In this document: positions 9,801-17,972 of the stretch, piece by piece | How positions within the stretch are numbered: position 1 is the first letter of the stretch | How the letters are laid out: the number at the start of each line of letters is the position of its first letter | NCBI GenBank assembly: GCA_045594885.1 | Contig: JAZNZJ010000033.1 | Coordinates: 1-64,000 of the forward strand | DNA from: Fimenecus sp045594885 | GTDB taxonomy: Bacteria > Bacillota > Clostridia > Oscillospirales > Acutalibacteraceae | Reading direction: 5' to 3' | DNA: 64,000 bases | The notes under the pieces: generated by a model | Databases searched by the model: none | The model's input: the letters and a program-made list of their open reading frames with translations, nothing else | What the model was told of the DNA's origin: nothing | Program-made: the position numbers and the translations under genes

Positions 9801-9954
9801 TGTTGATTATATTATTAGCAAAGATATATTTAACAACATAGTAGAGCATGTATTAGAAAATTCAAAAATCAAAAACAATTCTAAAAAAAATATTGTAGAC
9901 TGTTATAAAAAACTTATTGCTGAATATTATGAAACAATGAAAACAAGTAGCTAA
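6874..9954 (+). CDS. HD-domain plus Hsp90-like (GHKL) ATPase fusion protein (1026 aa)
   Basis: Large cytoplasmic protein. An N-terminal HD phosphohydrolase-like domain is seen as FHDSSHSESI (residues 61-70), the HD pair at 100-101 (AYLHDFGM) and LRLGDVLDLDNGRF farther on. From about residue 350 an Hsp90-type ATPase follows: Asn/Glu box REIIQNAEDAS (about 388), DHGTGIS (about 460) and glycine-rich NFGVGLQSCF (about 501). The order is as in HtpG-like proteins, but the HtpG middle and C-terminal parts are not recognisable. Residues 700-1026 are lysine-rich, helical and unknown. HD plus Hsp90-like fusions are known from defence neighbourhoods; nucleotide or RNA processing gated by the ATPase is a guess. 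Ends close to a strong bidirectional terminator. Confidence 0.7.
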   Translation: MNMKNDTPNNENCILNIENKLQELCMKNSEYAELWSTWNLNKQTLDPILNTIIKDYPHYSFHDSSHSESILLNIERLLGNNINKLSPTDLWLLLHVAYLHDFGMVILDTKIYEIWRSKDFQNFIKEQCNGIEEDVKNAANLIVESGKEKNDYDVTWPLDIKKATTVLLSSYCRNQHAEFSQNYILDTKNVWGIDLGHNGLVKNRLISLISDISVIHTKQFEDILSLHKESNGFKNDYMHPRFVAALLRLGDVLDLDNGRFNSYGDKIFGDLPTSSKRHFEKHEATKHVLINNELIEVEADCQTDDVYRETRKWFDSLKREVENLNLSWNDIAPSEFGRPPKLSMCKITRNGSEDLNELANLRFSISQSKAFEIIEGSSIYKDKFSCLREIIQNAEDASKIQLWRDIKSGIYFCHNGIDEEKVKSGELLPHDIPSWIYKIYSIEVDVSRNESNNAIVTIKDHGTGISTHTLKAICSVGQSYLSKKERKQEIEQMPVWLRPTANFGVGLQSCFMVTDRFSIITKSNNDDSLDITFESGKGNGYVNVNSAMNYNTRGSTVKIEFKNDTDFSYDLFGFTAKNLSSIDPFESNCVVIYKIIESIFNECNRSFFNIHVTSQEINFNDTIKSLFVTDNDGKVLYDYRDGFLYRMIDDSKTCEMWYKNTIYKIGFTKPGHNSLSIRFKGKTVNEPKHINYMKNIGLKISIDIYGRNTKQTLSLNREELKINAALEIYEDLYEAIKLYLDLLYENQQLIKEDFKVLDSYFLSSWIYEKKFPKDLKINLSKDKTICLLKYDSTDKKYKPEKCSLFDLADSYPSLSYLNCEINDNDTFSNYSMTTTQIINFLKKSNIEHNKYKYIITDRVLKKYLEFAYCDFTYLSDNNKELYLYTVNLTDKLYSPDKNTRKQLIKKLTSNVSKRIQSLSDFTMRRAIVAFKDYENIATKLKDLKFIGLEMTSKWYIISPISLTDKEKLDELSKEAFVDYIISKDIFNNIVEHVLENSKIKNNSKKNIVDCYKKLIAEYYETMKTSS

Positions 9955-10006
9955 AAAATTTATATTAATTTTTGAACAAATCGTTTGATTAACTCTCTTT
10001 ATTTCT

Positions 10007-10040
10007 AAAAGAGTTGATGAATATATGATTTAATTAAAAC
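10007..10040 (+). repeat. Left copy of an imperfect intergenic repeat
   Basis: AAAAGAGTTGATG, ATATATGATTT and AATTAAAAC in the same order as at 21533-21572, with small gaps. The two copies bracket Detocs and the radical SAM/TrmFO operon. Confidence 0.4.
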
Positions 10041-10109
10041 AGTTCTGCAATTGCTTTTAATCATTCAAGAAAGTGAAACTATGACTGAATGGTAAAGGTT
10101 AGTCTAAAA

Positions 10110-10150
10110 AAAGATAATCCTTTCACATGCGAGTTGAAAGGATTATCTTT
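10110..10150. terminator. Strong bidirectional terminator
   Basis: Perfect 16-bp inverted repeat (AAAGATAATCCTTTCA and its complement) with a 9-base loop, ending in T-rich sequence on both strands. It separates the HD/GHKL gene from the convergent dtcC. The gap 9955-10212 holds this hairpin, the short repeat at 10007 and nothing else I can assign. Confidence 0.85.
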
Positions 10151-10212
10151 TATATATTTGTTAAAGTGTTTGCTATATATCGCCGTTTTTCCCTAAAGCA
10201 TTTTAGAATAAA

Positions 10213-11424
10213 TCACAATAAGTTTTTCATTAACAACTTATAAGCAAACATAGCGCTCGCATATGAACAGTAATTATGATATGTATCGTCTTTATCTTGG
10301 TCTGCAAGATCTGACACAGCTTTAATAGAAATATAGTTCAAGTCTCGTCCAGAATTTTGACAAGCAAAATATACTCCATATGTTTCCATATCGATACCTA
10401 AAAATTTTCTATATTGTGTCGCAATAACATCGTCAGCAATATCTTTTGTCGCTATTACTGCAGAACCGGATGCAACTGCACCGATTTTTACTTCAGATAT
10501 CTTTCTGTCATTCTGTTTTTCATTCCACTCTTCGTAAATGTCTTTTATAATATGCGAATTTCGTTCTATATTAGCTTTTAAAATAGGATTTAGTGTGCAT
10601 TGGTGTGGTTCGGCTAACAAATGCATCTTTCCTGAATTATCTAATTCAATTTTTCCTGAACCATAATCCCATGTTCTCTCTGCTACAATGACATCACCTA
10701 AACTTACTTTTCCGGCTCTTCCACCGCAAATGCCAACCATTAATAATGAATCTGGTTCGAAAACATTAATGACTTTTGTGGTCACGTATGAAGCTGCGGA
10801 CATTCCCATTTCTGGCAGTTTTGTTTTCAAAATTTTATGGGCTTGTCCATTCTCATCCAAAAAACTTCCTAACGAATATATTCCGGGATCATTTTTTATT
10901 TCAATATCTACCCAATCTATAGGCAACTGGTTTAATGCATTATATTCATCATCTACAGCAGTAACAATAGCAACATCAACCTTATTTGAATTAATAGGTT
11001 TAAAAGTATTAGATAGTTTAATTAAATATTGAATTTTAGAAATAAACTGCTTTTTCCAATTGTCATCAAATGTCCACAAATTTAAAGGAATAAGCTCTTT
11101 ATCAAAAGCATCCTTAGCTTTGTTATAAGTTTCCTCATTTGATGTAATACCTATTACATATAGCGGTTTAATTATTCCACGGTCATAATTAATACTCTTA
11201 ATCAACTCCACTCCAGCTAATTTAGAAATTTCAATTGTAGATAAGCTGGTTGGTAACATTATATCTATTAATACCATGTCATATTGATTTTGAGCCATTT
11301 TTCTTAAAGCATCTTCTTTTGTACTAACATGCTCATAATTAATTTCAATTTTATTTTCATTAAGATAACTAATTAGTGTTCGAACACGATCCAAACTATC
11401 ATCTACAAATAATATTCTAATCAT
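10213..11424 (-). CDS. dtcC: Detocs effector: receiver domain fused to a nucleoside-phosphorylase-like (ATP nucleosidase) domain (403 aa)
   Basis: Response regulator whose output is an enzyme rather than a DNA-binding domain. Residues 1-135 are a receiver: acidic pocket VDD (8-9) and phospho-acceptor Asp54 in VLIDIMLP. From about residue 150 a PNP/MTA-SAH-nucleosidase fold follows (VAIVTAVDDEYNAL, VGICGG, GIDMET, AVSDLAD, holding the substrate-binding Glu and the catalytic Asp). In the Detocs defence system this domain cleaves ATP in infected cells after phosphotransfer from DtcA; I infer the same here from architecture and gene order. GGAGG sits 6 bases before the ATG, and the frame overlaps dtcB by 8 bases, implying coupled translation. 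Last gene of the operon, ending at the terminator at 10110. Confidence 0.85.
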   Translation of the reverse strand: MIRILFVDDSLDRVRTLISYLNENKIEINYEHVSTKEDALRKMAQNQYDMVLIDIMLPTSLSTIEISKLAGVELIKSINYDRGIIKPLYVIGITSNEETYNKAKDAFDKELIPLNLWTFDDNWKKQFISKIQYLIKLSNTFKPINSNKVDVAIVTAVDDEYNALNQLPIDWVDIEIKNDPGIYSLGSFLDENGQAHKILKTKLPEMGMSAASYVTTKVINVFEPDSLLMVGICGGRAGKVSLGDVIVAERTWDYGSGKIELDNSGKMHLLAEPHQCTLNPILKANIERNSHIIKDIYEEWNEKQNDRKISEVKIGAVASGSAVIATKDIADDVIATQYRKFLGIDMETYGVYFACQNSGRDLNYISIKAVSDLADQDKDDTYHNYCSYASAMFAYKLLMKNLL

Positions 11425-11860
11425 GATTTTCCTCCGTAATAAATACTCCTAATTGTTCTCTCCAATCAGAATCTAAATAATATATTATTTCTTTAAAATT
11501 TGTATATTTTTTCTGACACTTATCCTTTATTTGTTCTAAAGTGTTCTCACCAGTTCCTTCACCAAATTTAGTATATTGCGTTATTATAACTACAGGTGTA
11601 TCGATTTTTTTTCTTTTAAGTTCATCTAAAAAAAGAAGACCACCATATGGTTGAAACTTGTCTGAATCAGTACTATCAAACATTGGTAAACTCATATCTA
11701 ACAGTATTATTTCATATGAATTTTGAACAATTTCGCGTAATGCAGAATTTAGTGAATGTTTTTTCACTATTTTAACATTATTGTTAATCGATTGAACAAA
11801 TTTTGTGATTTCTCCGTATTTAAGTGCGTCATCTTCTACCAACAATATTGAATTAATCAA
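11417..11860 (-). CDS. dtcB: Detocs stand-alone receiver protein (147 aa)
   Basis: Single receiver domain: acidic residues in LLVEDD (10-11), phospho-acceptor Asp55 in IILLDMSLP, and conserved VVIITQYTKFG with the T and K positions of receivers. There is no output domain. In Detocs this protein competes for phosphate from DtcA and so damps accidental activation of the toxic effector. It starts with TTG at 11860 (preceded by AGGCTGGTG) and overlaps both neighbours by 8 bases. The near-central GGLLFLDELKRKK insertion before the last strands makes it slightly longer than a minimal receiver. Confidence 0.85.
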   Translation of the reverse strand: MINSILLVEDDALKYGEITKFVQSINNNVKIVKKHSLNSALREIVQNSYEIILLDMSLPMFDSTDSDKFQPYGGLLFLDELKRKKIDTPVVIITQYTKFGEGTGENTLEQIKDKCQKKYTNFKEIIYYLDSDWREQLGVFITEENHD

Positions 11861-14800
11861 AATTAACTACACCAGCCTTTTTTATTTGTATTGTAACACA
11901 ATAATTATCGCCATCAAAAGATACATTAAAATTAACACCTACGCTTAACACTTCAAATAGAAGGTCTAAAGTTTTAATCAACCCCATTCCACCTTCTTGA
12001 TGTGTATTTAAGTTAACATACTCTTTCTTCTCAAAGATGTCATTAATTCGTTTGACAGAGGTAGTAACATGTTCTATATTAGCATGTTCAGAAATATTGT
12101 TTTTTACACATATTGTAATAAAATCGTTTTCTTCTTTAATGTTACATTCAATATTTAACATACTTAAATCGGTGAATTTCGAATGTACAATTGCATTAGT
12201 AAATAATATTTGTAAAACATCATAAAAATGAACAAAAGTTTTACCCAACATTTCAGCATCTGAATTGATGATGCAATTCATATTTACAGATGTAAAATCG
12301 TTAAATTGCTGTGCAAGAGTTTTATTTAATACTTTTATAAGTTTATCCCAATCGTAATTATTCATAGGAATAGAGCCTGATAAGAAAAACCAATTTTTAA
12401 TATTATCAATTTCATTTTGTAAACTAGTTTTACATTTAGATATCTTATCACTAATGTTGGCAGACCCGATATCAGATAAACAATATGATTGAGTTTTTGT
12501 TTTTAATTCTTCAAGTTCATTTATGAGAACTCGTTTTAGGTGTTCAAGCACATAATCTCTAATGCATTGTAAATAATTGTTAGTTTTTTGATTTATACAT
12601 TTTGATATCATATTTATAAAGTCATTAGTGGACGAAATCTCATGAGTCTGTTGATATAAAAATATGTAATTTACATCCTCATAATACATATTGTAGTCAA
12701 AAATTGCGTCTGGAATATGATTTTCAATAAAAACTTTAAATGTGAAATTAGTTAGGTTTTCTATATATCGATTTGCGTTTTCGCGGAAATCGTCAACAAC
12801 TTTTACAATTTTTTCTGAAACATGCCCTTTCGAGATTAATGAGTTGAAAAAGTTATTGTCACCTGTGTACAAATTATTCTCAACTAATACTTTTGTAATA
12901 GTATTTTGGAATGTGCCATGACGAATTCTAGTACTTAAATAAGTATCTAGCCCTTTTGCACCAAAGCAAAACTCTTTTGCATATTCGTAAAAAATTTCAC
13001 TAAGTACAACATCACGAGAATATGCCATTACATTCCATGATTTTGAATCTGTAATGCTTGCAATTACATTATCATAACTCACAATTTCTTTCTTATCAAT
13101 AGGTGTGCTAAAATACTTATTTACTAAAATGTTGATATTGTCATAAACATTTTTTTCAACAATAGTATAATCCACACTTAATTTTGACGATTCAACAGCC
13201 TGTTTTAGATTGCGTACTTCCTGTTCTTTGAGAATGTCAGAAATTTCTTGACTGTATACTTGTTTATTTTTATCATCATTTTGTAATAAATACTTACAAA
13301 TTTTTATTCTATAGTTTTCTACTTCGTTAGTATTTTCAAACAATAAGTATAATGAAGTTAATGTATCGATATCGCATATTTCTCTTAAAAAATAATATAT
13401 AATTTTCTTATCTATCGAAGAATTAACTAACTCTAGTGGCTCTGTGATATTGTATTCATCCAACATATTTCTAATGGCTACTTCTTTTAAATCGCGAAGG
13501 CTATTTAAAATACAAACTAAAATAGTATCATAGACATTAACTTTGTCTCGAATTTCAACATTATCTCTAACATATTGGCTTATATCATCAATATTGTATT
13601 TGTATACCAATGACTCAGCACTTGCCAAATCATGACATAATAATTCTATAGCTTCATCATAGTTGTGATTGTGGATTGCAACATTAAACAACAAATAGTT
13701 ACAAGTTGACTTGAAAATCATATTATCATTTGAAACAAATAGTGTTTTAATATCTTCGCTATTATTACAATTCTCTAATTGTTTTATGGCCTCAGGAAAT
13801 ATTGGAATTAATTCGCATGATACCATTTTATTATATATTTCATAATCATCTTTAGAAAAACTCTTTTTTATAATATTTTCATCAAAATAATGCGTACCAT
13901 TGTAAAAATTACAGAAAATGTGCATAGGTATACTAATGTTAAACCATTTTAGTATTCCTGCAATGGTTCTTAATTTGATTATACTTTGTCTAAAATCAGC
14001 TAAATTTTCGTTGTAAATAACCTTTCCCATCAACGATATTATTGTCTTAATAAGATTATCATTTTGTGTTAACTCTTCAGATGCAACGGAAAGTTTGCAA
14101 GCCATAGCAACTAAATTTAGTTTAGGAAAACTATAATCTTCAATTTGCTTTACTTTATTAACAAAAATGCCTTGTACTTCCTCATAATTACCTTCTGAAA
14201 AAGATTCAATGAGTTCCGAAGTGAATGGAGAAACACAAACACCTTCTTGATTATAATTTGCAATAAAATTCAACTCTGAATCTACAATAGAGCTATTTAA
14301 CAATGTAATGCTTTGCTTTAACAATTTGTTAATGTTGTTGTTCTCCAGTTGCGTATGTAAAACATTTTTTATTAATATAAATATATCGATTATTGAATAC
14401 GTGCTACTGCTTTTTAAAATGTTATAATAATCTTTTTCGGTAAAGTTAATTACACTACTTAAGTAATATAATACAAAGGGTTTAAAATCATCATCTAACC
14501 GCTCGAGATTTTTTTGTAAGTTTTTGTTATAAAGGTCTACTCTGCAATTTATGTCAGTTAGATTTGAAAACAGATATGCAAATGCTTTTGAATTACCAGA
14601 CAAGCCTAATTGTTCAATGTATTTTTGCGAATCATTTCCCTGATAGTTTATTAACATTACTCTATTTTTTAGAGACCATAATGATACACAAATATTGTCT
14701 TCAATGTAGTTTAATTCTTTTTCAGCTTCTTCAAAATTACCGTTCAAAAAGTTAAACTCAAATATTCCTTTATGTTCAATAAAATCATTAATAAAGGTGG

Positions 14801-15068
14801 AGTTTTTTGATATTATTAACGAATACCAATAAACCGTCTTATATAAGTTGTCAGCAAAGCCAGTTATAGCTTCAGTGGAAATAGCATCATATTTTTTAGG
14901 AAAAAGAGATCTTTGAGTTTCCGCAAGATATTTTTTTGTTAATAAAATTTCAGAAACAGTTTCATATTCTTTTCCGTTGCTAGAAGATAAAAAAGCATTG
15001 ACATTATATGGAATTTTACCTTTACCAAGCATTATATTCAACATTGATTGTTTGCATTTGCTATTCAT
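11853..15068 (-). CDS. dtcA: Detocs sensor protein with C-terminal GHKL kinase domain (1071 aa)
   Basis: Large cytoplasmic sensor. About 900 N-terminal residues are helical, repeat-like and without membrane segments, consistent with the TPR-type sensing region of DtcA. The C-terminus is a histidine-kinase-type ATPase: N-box in ILFTNAIVHS (about 960), then a G-box in EGGMGLIKTLDLL (about 1040). The helical stretch before it (EIDNIKNWFF) resembles the region that precedes the kinase in this class, but I could not pick the phosphorylated histidine by eye. Start placed at 15068 because TGTGGAGTG precedes it; the upstream ATG lacks such a site. An extended -10 (TGGTATAAT) and promoter B lie just upstream. 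Known Detocs gene order A-B-C is kept. Confidence 0.85.
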   Translation of the reverse strand: MNSKCKQSMLNIMLGKGKIPYNVNAFLSSSNGKEYETVSEILLTKKYLAETQRSLFPKKYDAISTEAITGFADNLYKTVYWYSLIISKNSTFINDFIEHKGIFEFNFLNGNFEEAEKELNYIEDNICVSLWSLKNRVMLINYQGNDSQKYIEQLGLSGNSKAFAYLFSNLTDINCRVDLYNKNLQKNLERLDDDFKPFVLYYLSSVINFTEKDYYNILKSSSTYSIIDIFILIKNVLHTQLENNNINKLLKQSITLLNSSIVDSELNFIANYNQEGVCVSPFTSELIESFSEGNYEEVQGIFVNKVKQIEDYSFPKLNLVAMACKLSVASEELTQNDNLIKTIISLMGKVIYNENLADFRQSIIKLRTIAGILKWFNISIPMHIFCNFYNGTHYFDENIIKKSFSKDDYEIYNKMVSCELIPIFPEAIKQLENCNNSEDIKTLFVSNDNMIFKSTCNYLLFNVAIHNHNYDEAIELLCHDLASAESLVYKYNIDDISQYVRDNVEIRDKVNVYDTILVCILNSLRDLKEVAIRNMLDEYNITEPLELVNSSIDKKIIYYFLREICDIDTLTSLYLLFENTNEVENYRIKICKYLLQNDDKNKQVYSQEISDILKEQEVRNLKQAVESSKLSVDYTIVEKNVYDNINILVNKYFSTPIDKKEIVSYDNVIASITDSKSWNVMAYSRDVVLSEIFYEYAKEFCFGAKGLDTYLSTRIRHGTFQNTITKVLVENNLYTGDNNFFNSLISKGHVSEKIVKVVDDFRENANRYIENLTNFTFKVFIENHIPDAIFDYNMYYEDVNYIFLYQQTHEISSTNDFINMISKCINQKTNNYLQCIRDYVLEHLKRVLINELEELKTKTQSYCLSDIGSANISDKISKCKTSLQNEIDNIKNWFFLSGSIPMNNYDWDKLIKVLNKTLAQQFNDFTSVNMNCIINSDAEMLGKTFVHFYDVLQILFTNAIVHSKFTDLSMLNIECNIKEENDFITICVKNNISEHANIEHVTTSVKRINDIFEKKEYVNLNTHQEGGMGLIKTLDLLFEVLSVGVNFNVSFDGDNYCVTIQIKKAGVVNFD

Positions 15069-15120
15069 AATTACACTCCACAAATATTTAGTTGGTTCTA
15101 TTATACCATATATCTATTAA

Positions 15121-15147
15121 ATCGCAATAAAATAACATTTTGTGACA
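15121..15147 (-). promoter_or_regulatory. Cargo-type promoter B (reads into dtcA)
   Basis: On the minus strand TGTCACA (15147-15141), 16 bases, CGAT (15124-15121), then TTAATAG. A second, vegetative-type promoter lies closer to dtcA: TTGCGA, 16 bases, TATAAT with an extended TG (about 15101-15128). Confidence 0.6.
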
Positions 15148-15186
15148 AAAAACATTAAAATTTTAATGTTTTTTGTCACAAAATGT
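15135..15186. repeat. Perfect 52-base palindrome between divergent cargo operons
   Basis: Two 26-base arms meet without a spacer (ACATTTTGTGACAAA... and its exact complement). Each arm carries the -35-like TGTCACA half of promoters B and C, so the palindrome is two back-to-back promoter elements. It could also bind a dimeric regulator or form a cruciform. Confidence 0.8.
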
Positions 15187-15208
15187 GTTTTGTTTTCGAT
15201 TATATAAT
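15174..15208 (+). promoter_or_regulatory. Cargo-type promoter C (reads into the radical SAM operon)
   Basis: TGTCACA (15174-15180), 16 bases, CGAT (15197-15200), running into TATATAATATAAG with a perfect TATAAT. About 40 bases before the start of the methyltransferase-radical SAM gene, whose ribosome site is TTAGGAG. Confidence 0.65.
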
Positions 15209-15245
15209 ATAAGATAGCGAAAAACTTGTTTTAGGAGAATTTAAT

Positions 15246-17012
15246 ATGGATGATATTTTAAAAAACACCTTTAATAATGAATCAGAAGATTATGATAATA
15301 ATATAAAATATCTTTTATTAGATTACGATAAAATACTTGATTGTGCTGTAAAACAAATAAAAAAGCGAGAACAAGAACATTTTAAAATTTTAGATTTAGG
15401 ATGTGGTACCGGAAATTTAACTCAAAAAATACGGAACGCATATCCCAATGCCGATATTTTTGCTATTGACTTTTCTGATGATATGTTAAATATTGCAAAA
15501 AGTAAAAATATTGAGAATGTAAAATATATTAATGCAGATATTTTTTCTTTAGACACAATTCACATCCCTTTCTTTGATGTAATAATTTCTTCCTATGTAT
15601 TTCATAATTTCCATTCTTTTGAAGAGCATATAAATATGTCCAAGAAAGTGTATAACCATTTAAATGTTAATGGTCAATTTATCATTGCAGACATAATTGA
15701 TGTTAATGATTCTTATAAAAGAAAGTACTTTAGGGAATCATTAATTAATCTAATGAGAACCCATGGCTTAAATAACGAAGAGATAATTAAATGGCTTGGT
15801 GTTTTGGAAATTGAAGATTCACCACTAACAATAGAACAGAACCTTACACTTATGAAATCATCAGGCTTTGAGAACACCAATATAAATATAATTAGTGATT
15901 CAGCAATATTTAGTTCACAAAAAAAACTAGATGTTATTCAACTAAAATTAGAATTGCTGTTGTATGGGTTGATTCCTAATAATACAGTCAAAGAATTGTA
16001 TTTACAACAAAACCCTCAAAAAGTATGGAAGACTGGAAACAACGGAATTTTTCTGGAAATTGATGGGCTGAATGTTTTAGTTGGAATTAATCATAAATCA
16101 AACAAGAATTCGCCATATGAATTAATTTCAAAAAATAGTCAATATATGATTTATAAAAATGGAAATCCGCTGAACTTAAATATTCATCCAATTGTTTTTC
16201 CAAAGTGGTTTTTCAAAAGTTTATCGACGTTAAATAATAAAAAGTTTTCTGATTTTTTTGTTTACGAAGGAAATGGATATTTACATTTAGCATACAAAGG
16301 ATGTTCATTTTCCACATCTGAAAAATGTAAATTCTGTTCAACAATAAGAAATCATATTAAAGAAGATAACCGTGTTGAAGATATATGCAAAGCTATTGAA
16401 GAAATCTCCCCATATATTACACCTGATATACATTTCTGCCTAGGTGGCGGGACATATTTGCCCTTTGAAAAAAATGTTGATTTTTTTAGTGCAATAATTA
16501 AAACCATCAGAAAAAACCTACCTAGCACACCGATTTGGGTAGAATTAATTCCTCCTAAAATAAAAGACATAGATAGATTAATTCAAGATGGTGCAACTGC
16601 ATTTGGTTTTAACATAGAAATTTGGGATAATGTGAAAAGATGTGAAATATGTCCAGGCAAAAGCCAAATATCAAAAGAACATTATATAGAAGCATGTAAA
16701 CATGTTATAAAAAAAATGGGAAAAGATCATGTGGGGTCGTGTTTAATTGTTGGATTAGATGATTACGACAATATAAAAGAAGCAATAGATGAATTGACAT
16801 TTTGGGGCATTGAGCCGTGTATATTACCATACAAAAAATATAATCGTACGGATTCTTCGATCAGCATAAAAGAGGAATATAATTATGATTTTTATTTATT
16901 AAGTAAGTACGCTGCAGATATCTCAACTAGGAATGAAATAGTTTTCAATAATAATTATGGTTGTTTAAAATGTAGTTGTTGCACAATTATGCATGATTTT
17001 CAAATAAAATAA
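15246..17012 (+). CDS. SAM methyltransferase-radical SAM fusion protein (588 aa)
   Basis: Two SAM-using modules in one chain. Residues 45-200 are a class I methyltransferase: ILDLGCGTGN (48-57), acidic loop IFAIDFS and YVFHNFHSFEEH. From about residue 340 a radical SAM domain follows. Its cluster is spaced C-x7-C-x2-C (GCSFSTSEKCKFC, about 353-364) rather than C-x3-C-x2-C, with FCLGGGTYLP as the glycine-rich SAM contact. Further Cys occur in CEICPG and in a terminal CLKCSCC that could bind another Fe-S cluster. Substrate unknown. First gene of a five-gene operon, 18 bases before the dehydrogenase. I do not know this exact fusion from a described pathway. Confidence 0.65.
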   Translation: MDDILKNTFNNESEDYDNNIKYLLLDYDKILDCAVKQIKKREQEHFKILDLGCGTGNLTQKIRNAYPNADIFAIDFSDDMLNIAKSKNIENVKYINADIFSLDTIHIPFFDVIISSYVFHNFHSFEEHINMSKKVYNHLNVNGQFIIADIIDVNDSYKRKYFRESLINLMRTHGLNNEEIIKWLGVLEIEDSPLTIEQNLTLMKSSGFENTNINIISDSAIFSSQKKLDVIQLKLELLLYGLIPNNTVKELYLQQNPQKVWKTGNNGIFLEIDGLNVLVGINHKSNKNSPYELISKNSQYMIYKNGNPLNLNIHPIVFPKWFFKSLSTLNNKKFSDFFVYEGNGYLHLAYKGCSFSTSEKCKFCSTIRNHIKEDNRVEDICKAIEEISPYITPDIHFCLGGGTYLPFEKNVDFFSAIIKTIRKNLPSTPIWVELIPPKIKDIDRLIQDGATAFGFNIEIWDNVKRCEICPGKSQISKEHYIEACKHVIKKMGKDHVGSCLIVGLDDYDNIKEAIDELTFWGIEPCILPYKKYNRTDSSISIKEEYNYDFYLLSKYAADISTRNEIVFNNNYGCLKCSCCTIMHDFQIK

Positions 17013-17030
17013 ATTTTATGGAGGTCCATT

Positions 17031-17936
17031 ATGAAAATTGCAGTATTAGAAAAAACAAATTTTAATGAGGCACAAAGAAAAATCTTAACTAATTTAGGTG
17101 AAGTGACTTATTATGAGAATTTGACACAAGATGAGGCTAATAGAATTGCTATTAACTATGATGTGGTTATCGTGAATTGGTTGGATCCAACACCATTTTT
17201 GTTAGATATGAAACCTGGTTCTTTAGTAGCATTATTATCAACAGGATATGGTTGGATAAGTAATATAAAGGAAGCAAATCAGCAAGGTAAATTAGTTGCA
17301 AATATTCCTAATTATAGTACTGAAGCTGTGGCTGAGCACTTATTGGGATTATTATTAGGTACTAGTAAAAATATCTTTCAAACCTTAAATCAAAGTAACA
17401 ATAATAAAATAGGTTTTGAATTAAAAGATAAAACAATTGGTATTATCGGATTAGGTAATATTGGTGAAAGATTTGCTGAAATTATGAACTTTTTTGGTTC
17501 CAATGTTATAACATATAATCGGAACAAAAAAAATAGTGAGTTTGCACAAGACGTATCGTTAGAAGTTTTGCTTAAATCAAGTGATGTAATATGTGTTTCT
17601 TGTTCTGTAAATGAAGATTCAATCAATATGATTAATGGTTCAAATATTCAGATGTTGAAAAAGGGTGTTATTATTATTGGGACTACTTGGGGAGTAATTG
17701 ATGAAAATATTTTACCACAAGCAATTAATAAAAATATAATTTCTTATATTTCTTTTGATGCAGCAATTGAAGGTAATTCTACAATTTTAAATAAACTTGA
17801 TTTAACTAATAATAATATTTTCCTTACTCCTCATATAGCATATAACACTATTGAATCTGAAAAAAGACAATTAGATATCTGCATTGATAATATATATTCA
17901 TATTCAAAAGGAAAACCTAAAAATATAGTATTTTAA
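17031..17936 (+). CDS. D-isomer-specific 2-hydroxyacid dehydrogenase family protein (301 aa)
   Basis: NAD(P)-dependent oxidoreductase of the D-2-hydroxyacid dehydrogenase family. The Rossmann motif GIIGLGNIGERF is at about residues 137-148, preceded by the family's VANIPNYSTEAVAEHLLGLLL. The usual catalytic Arg and Glu stretches are atypical: SCSVNEDSINMING replaces the common lPLT...T motif, and FLTPHIAYNT retains the active-site His. So the fold is sure but the chemistry may have drifted. GGAGG precedes the ATG. Second gene of the radical SAM/TrmFO operon, presumably interconverting a 2-oxo and 2-hydroxy acid. Confidence 0.75.
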   Translation: MKIAVLEKTNFNEAQRKILTNLGEVTYYENLTQDEANRIAINYDVVIVNWLDPTPFLLDMKPGSLVALLSTGYGWISNIKEANQQGKLVANIPNYSTEAVAEHLLGLLLGTSKNIFQTLNQSNNNKIGFELKDKTIGIIGLGNIGERFAEIMNFFGSNVITYNRNKKNSEFAQDVSLEVLLKSSDVICVSCSVNEDSINMINGSNIQMLKKGVIIIGTTWGVIDENILPQAINKNIISYISFDAAIEGNSTILNKLDLTNNNIFLTPHIAYNTIESEKRQLDICIDNIYSYSKGKPKNIVF

Positions 17937-17972
17937 TTATAATAAAATTATTATTTGGGTGGGTAAAGTTCG

